Below, piece by piece: positions 61,090-64,000 of a stretch of DNA of 64,000 nt. The position numbers and the translations under genes are program-made. Source of the DNA: CAZSDW01 sp964605705. Its GTDB lineage: Bacteria > Fidelibacterota > UBA2242. The stretch covers positions 46,869-110,868 of the forward strand of contig CAZSDW010000007.1 in assembly GCA_964605705.1 (NCBI GenBank), read 5' to 3'. The notes beneath the pieces were generated by a model that searched no databases, was not told where the DNA came from, and saw nothing but the letters and a program-made list of their open reading frames with translations. Position 1 is the stretch's first letter. Each line of letters starts with the position of its first letter.

Positions 61090-61157
61090 GGGTGTAGTCC
61101 CGACCTGTCGGGATCAACTCCGCCCGGTTAGCGCGTCCCGATGCGTCGGGAAGGTCG
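61090..61157 (+). pseudogene. Degenerate tRNA-Pro 5' half with two hairpins
   Basis: GGGTGTAG of the acceptor/D-arm start is followed by TCCCGACCTGTCGGGA (61098-61113) and TCAACTC, then CGCCCGGTTAGCGCG, equal to the D-loop and stem of the intact tRNA-Pro, then TCCCGATGCGTCGGGA (61136-61151) where the anticodon arm should be, and AGGTCG of the variable loop. T-arm and 3' strand are missing. The intact gene is 57 nt downstream. Confidence 0.78.
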
Positions 61158-61213
61158 AAATATTATTGAAAAACACTACAGAATTTGCGATTTGATAGTA
61201 GATTTTATTGTTA

Positions 61214-61288
61214 CGGGGTGTAGCGCAGCCCGGTTAGCGCGCTTCGTTCGGGACGAAGAGGTCGGGAGTTCAAATCTCCCCACCCCGA
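61214..61288 (+). tRNA. tRNA-Pro (CGG)
   Basis: 75-nt cloverleaf, no CCA. Acceptor CGGGGTG / CACCCCG, anticodon stem CTTCG / CGAAG with loop TTCGGGA (anticodon CGG), T-loop TTCAAAT. It reads CCG codons. Confidence 0.97.
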
Positions 61289-61374
61289 CAAATAAGTTTT
61301 AAAATTTACATTCTTTATAGTTTATATAAAGTTTGTTTGGCTTGCTTATTAAAATATTTTTCATAATATGACTT

Positions 61375-61488
61375 TTATTTAGGGGGTGTGATGATATAAC
61401 CTTAACATATTTAAATTGTAAATTCATAAATAACAAAATGATAAATTACAATGAATGAAAACTTTATTCTATCACACCCCCTAAATAA
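61375..61488. repeat. MITE-like foldback element with 18-bp terminal inverted repeats
   Basis: TTATTTAGGGGGTGTGAT (61375-61392) and its exact reverse complement (61471-61488) bound a 114-bp AT-rich segment without an open frame. A second, nested pair, ATTGTAAATT and AAATTACAAT, lies at 61415-61424 and 61443-61452 (9 of 10 paired). The right arm contains the stop codon of nhaC. Flanking target duplications are not clear, so a long-stem regulatory hairpin is the alternative. Confidence 0.65.
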
Positions 61489-62896
61489 CAAATCCTAAAA
61501 CCATATACAGTATAAAAGCCAATCCGGCGCTAATCAGTGCATAAGGCAGTTGTGTGTTAACATGGTCTATGTGGTCACAGGCTGACGCCATTGAAGCCAC
61601 CATTGTAGTATCTGAAATTGGTGAGCAGTGATCACCAAAAACACCTCCTCCGAGAACTGCTGAAACTACCAGAGGGAGATTAACACTTAGAGTATTTATG
61701 AGAGGAATAGCCAGTGGGATCATTAAAGCGAATGTTCCGAAGCTGGTTCCCGTTGAAAATGCAACAAATGCCGATACAGCGAAAGCTAATGCTGGGACTA
61801 ACCCCGGATTTAGAAAAGATGAGGTTACTTTTGAAACATATAGTCCGGTTCCTAATTCTCTACAGGTATTGACCAACGAAAATGCCAGCATCATCACGAG
61901 CGCCAGAGAGATCATACCTCCTGCTCCCTTAAGTATCATGTCCATTATCTCTTTCATAGACATCAATTTCTGGAAGTGATACATTAAACCTGCAACAGCT
62001 ATTGCCAGCGTTACTGACCAAAGAACGGCGGTCGAGCCGGAACCGTGGGTTATATCTCCTTTTCCGGTTATTGTTAGTGCAATTGGCATAGCAATGCTCA
62101 TAATAGCTACAGGAATGACCATGTTTCGTGCTAAATGCTTCTTTGCTTCAACAGGCTTCATCTCAACGATAGTCTCATCTATAAGCGGAACCGCTCCATC
62201 CCTTAGCAATTTTTCCTCTTTTGAGACACGGTTTTCAGCCTTTTTCATTTCACCAAAATCTAACTTGAAAAGTGCAATAAACAATACCATAAGTACAACA
62301 ATTATAGAATAAAAATTCATAGGAATCGATTGAAGCAGTGCGGTTGTCGGTTCTTCAACGCCCTGTGCTGCAAGTAGTCCAATTACAAATGCACCCCATG
62401 CGTTCAGTGGAATTAACATACATATTGGTGCTGAGGTGGAATCGGCAATGTACGCTAACTTTTCACGTGAGATTTTTAATTTGTCAAACAATGGGCGGCA
62501 GATAGCTCCGATTATCAGGATTTTTATGCTGGATTCAGTAAAAATGACAACGCCAATTATCCACGCCAATAGCTGAGCACTCTTACGGTCTTTTATCCAT
62601 TTTCGGTCAAACAGAAAATTCACAAATCCATTAACACCACCTGACCTCTGAGTTAAGGCAATCAAGCTGCCTACCATTGCGCTGAAAAGAATAATACGAG
62701 TATTATCAGCATCTTGAAAAACATTTACAAAAGAATTGAGTGTAGCAGCCAGTCCACTTATTGGATTCCAATGTGTTATAACAGTACAGCCTATCCAGAT
62801 ACCAATAGATAGAGACATAAACACCTGCCTTGTTTTAATTGCTAAAATTATTGCTATAAGAGGAGGTAAAATTGATACCCAACCGAATGTTTCCAT
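61481..62896 (-). CDS. nhaC: NhaC-family Na+/H+ antiporter
   Basis: 471 residues, about 12 membrane helices. The family features are IGIWIGC near 32, TESSIKILIIGAICRPL near 122, AYIADSTSAPICMLIPLNAWGAF near 148, STGTSFGTFALMIPLAIPLI near 390-409 and VFGDHCSPISDTTMVASMASACDHIDHV near 425-452, as in the NhaC Na+/H+ group. The Lys- and Glu-rich loop near 216-255 is cytoplasmic. The stop codon lies inside the right arm of a foldback element, and the upstream flank holds a second repeat at 62933. Ion and substrate specificity are not proven. Confidence 0.9.
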   Translation of the reverse strand: METFGWVSILPPLIAIILAIKTRQVFMSLSIGIWIGCTVITHWNPISGLAATLNSFVNVFQDADNTRIILFSAMVGSLIALTQRSGGVNGFVNFLFDRKWIKDRKSAQLLAWIIGVVIFTESSIKILIIGAICRPLFDKLKISREKLAYIADSTSAPICMLIPLNAWGAFVIGLLAAQGVEEPTTALLQSIPMNFYSIIVVLMVLFIALFKLDFGEMKKAENRVSKEEKLLRDGAVPLIDETIVEMKPVEAKKHLARNMVIPVAIMSIAMPIALTITGKGDITHGSGSTAVLWSVTLAIAVAGLMYHFQKLMSMKEIMDMILKGAGGMISLALVMMLAFSLVNTCRELGTGLYVSKVTSSFLNPGLVPALAFAVSAFVAFSTGTSFGTFALMIPLAIPLINTLSVNLPLVVSAVLGGGVFGDHCSPISDTTMVASMASACDHIDHVNTQLPYALISAGLAFILYMVLGFVI

Positions 62897-62932
62897 AGAA
62901 TCCTGCCGTTTTAAAATCTAAATTTGATGGTT

Positions 62933-63086
62933 TCGTAAAAAGTCTGAATTAGCTGTCATTGCGAGCCCTGCGCTTCACTCAGGATAAACTCCGCGAAGCA
63001 ATCTCTTAGGTCATAAGTGCATGTTTTTAATAGATTGCTTCGTCGCTCCGCTCCTCGCAATGACATGCCTGAATTACTTTTTACGA
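62933..63086. repeat. 154-bp foldback repeat with GTCATTGCGAG core
   Basis: The ends TCGTAAAAAGT (62933) and its partner ACTTTTTACGA (63076-63086) are inverted, and so are GTCATTGCGAG and CTCGCAATGAC, then GAAGCAATCT and AGATTGCTTC. The left arm has an insert (CCCTGCGCTTCACTCAGG region) that the right arm lacks. This core resembles a repeat found in many unrelated bacterial genomes (from memory). It has no frame and lies just upstream of nhaC. Confidence 0.75.
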
Positions 63087-63168
63087 TTTTGTCAAATTTG
63101 GTATGATTTGTTTTTAATTCTTTTATAATGAGGTCTTTCTATATAAAAGTCTATCAAGAATGTAAAGT

Positions 63169-64000
63169 TCACTCTTTAATATTATTTGCTTTAGATTTTG
63201 AGCTATAAATTTTTTCGTATATATCCGGATAGAGTTTTTTCATACAATCAGGGCATATGCCATGTGTAAAGTCAACATCCGAACGTTCTGAAATGTACTT
63301 TTCAACATCTGCCCAGTAACCTTTATCATCTCTTATTTTTTTACAGTTAGCACAGATAGGTATTAAACCGCTTAATCTTTTTACATCGCTTAAAGCTTTT
63401 TGAAGATCATCAATCAGCTTCTCTTTTTCTCCTTCGGCTCTCTTATACTGTATAGCCAGAGCAACCTGTTCTGATATTGATTCCATGAGTTTGATATCTT
63501 TTTCAGAATAAGCTTCTGGATTTGAATAACTCTGTAGACTCATTATTCCAATAATCTCGTTCTTTGCTATTAAAAGAATTCCAAGCCATACTTCAGGTAA
63601 AGAACCATGCAATTTTAGTGTTCCTTCACTAATTTCCCTCTGGAAATCATTTTTCCTCATTAAAAGTGATTTACCTGATTCAACAATTTTTTCTACTGCT
63701 GATTTAGATCCATACAGTTGAAGGTCTTTATATTCATCCTTTTCGTCAACACAATATGGGACGGTCAGTATATTCCTTTCCTTATCTATCAGAGCTATAT
63801 GAAAATTAATGGAATCAATAATATTGCTTATAGATTTATGAATTGACTGAAAAAGTTCTTTTAAGCTTGTTGTTGATTGTACAGCTTTTGAGATGCTGTA
63901 TAACGCAAAATTGATGTCTTCTGCACGTTTTTGTTTTGTGATATCCTTATAAATTGCGAAGTAATTTGAGAGTTTTCCGCTGACAATTATTGGGGAAGCT
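63169..64000 (-). CDS. PAS-GAF sensor protein with C-terminal cysteine motif (partial at the 5' end)
   Basis: The frame is open to the window edge. Read N to C: end of a PAS domain (SNYFAIYKDITKQKRAED), a GAF domain of about 150 residues (ELFQSIHKSISNIID, then FHIALID, GIMSLQSY, QVALAIQY), a short coiled coil, and a terminal zinc-ribbon-like block PICANCKKIRDDKGYW with GICPDCMKKLYPD. The last block recurs at the C-terminus of many PAS/GAF proteins (from memory) and may bind metal or a partner. No kinase domain is present at this end. Ligand unknown. An in-frame ATG at 63660 exists but would cut the GAF domain. Confidence 0.85.
   Translation of the reverse strand, partial: ASPIIVSGKLSNYFAIYKDITKQKRAEDINFALYSISKAVQSTTSLKELFQSIHKSISNIIDSINFHIALIDKERNILTVPYCVDEKDEYKDLQLYGSKSAVEKIVESGKSLLMRKNDFQREISEGTLKLHGSLPEVWLGILLIAKNEIIGIMSLQSYSNPEAYSEKDIKLMESISEQVALAIQYKRAEGEKEKLIDDLQKALSDVKRLSGLIPICANCKKIRDDKGYWADVEKYISERSDVDFTHGICPDCMKKLYPDIYEKIYSSKSKANNIKE

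Noticed and set aside
61188..61213. Promoter for tRNA-Pro
   Set aside because: TTGCGA and TTTATT-like boxes are present but spacing and match are too poor to call.

Overview
The window reads as one contig of an anaerobic or facultative bacterium of the FCB group (Marinimicrobia, Calditrichia or KSB1-like). This placement is an inference from gene content: an FeFe-hydrogenase maturase next to aspartase, a DUF5683 protein, FecR/beta-barrel and TPR/DUF2271 envelope proteins, a bacterial glutaminyl-tRNA synthetase, and a UbiA/ferredoxin/geranylgeranyl-reductase set. No rRNA is present to fix it. Two runs of ten N mark a draft, probably metagenomic, assembly. Most genes lie on the plus strand in tight runs with 4-11 nt overlaps, and TTG or GTG starts are common. 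The tRNA genes do not encode CCA.

Layout. 1-2936: end of an unknown gene, aspA, hydF. 3005-4379 (minus): two DUF1508 proteins, one fused to a LysM domain. 4616-13949: exported thioredoxin, nrnA, dcd, ispH, pdxS, pdxT, dxs, xth, a small membrane protein and gltX (nucleotide, isoprenoid and vitamin B6 housekeeping). 14183-18634: TPR/DUF2271 exported protein, then glnS and an unusual glycosyltransferase on the minus strand. 18883-25531: an envelope/signalling locus with a TolB/FlgO-like protein, a lone receiver, a cytoplasmic binding-protein/PAS fusion, a FecR beta-barrel with calcium-type repeats, and two unknowns. 25582-33327: tRNA-Ala with two damaged copies, SRP RNA, then dnaX-ybaB-recR-pgsA-pgpA-cinA-thpR-recA-recX. 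33407-45060: hybrid histidine kinase, alaS, gcvPB, ridA, lipid kinase, DUF5683, NSS transporter, YfiM-like protein, PHP phosphoesterase. 45062-53002: purF, UbiA-ferredoxin-GGR, an exonuclease-DinG helicase, and a MenA with an extra N-terminal domain. 53069-57746: tRNA-Gln, tRNA-Glu, glucuronokinase-galU, two small minus-strand genes, an MFS carrier, OsmC. 57999-64000: C1 peptidase, tRNA-Gly and tRNA-Pro loci, glycosyltransferase, exporter, nhaC between two foldback repeats, and a partial PAS-GAF sensor.

The most unusual signal is at the tRNA loci. At Ala (two copies), Pro and Gly, a degenerate copy of the neighbouring tRNA carries a 16-17 nt TCCCGA...TCGGGA hairpin in or near the place of the anticodon arm. 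I found five such hairpins by eye, all in tRNA-like sequence. At the Gly locus an internally deleted GIY-YIG nuclease gene sits between the intact tRNA and its damaged 3' copy, as expected for a decayed element that inserted into the tRNA 3' end. Other points of interest are the UbiA/ferredoxin/GGR cassette (archaeal-type lipid or menaquinone-tail chemistry), a plant-like glucuronokinase, a glycosyltransferase resembling animal GM2/GD2 synthase, and a signalling locus with a receiver and sensor but no kinase.
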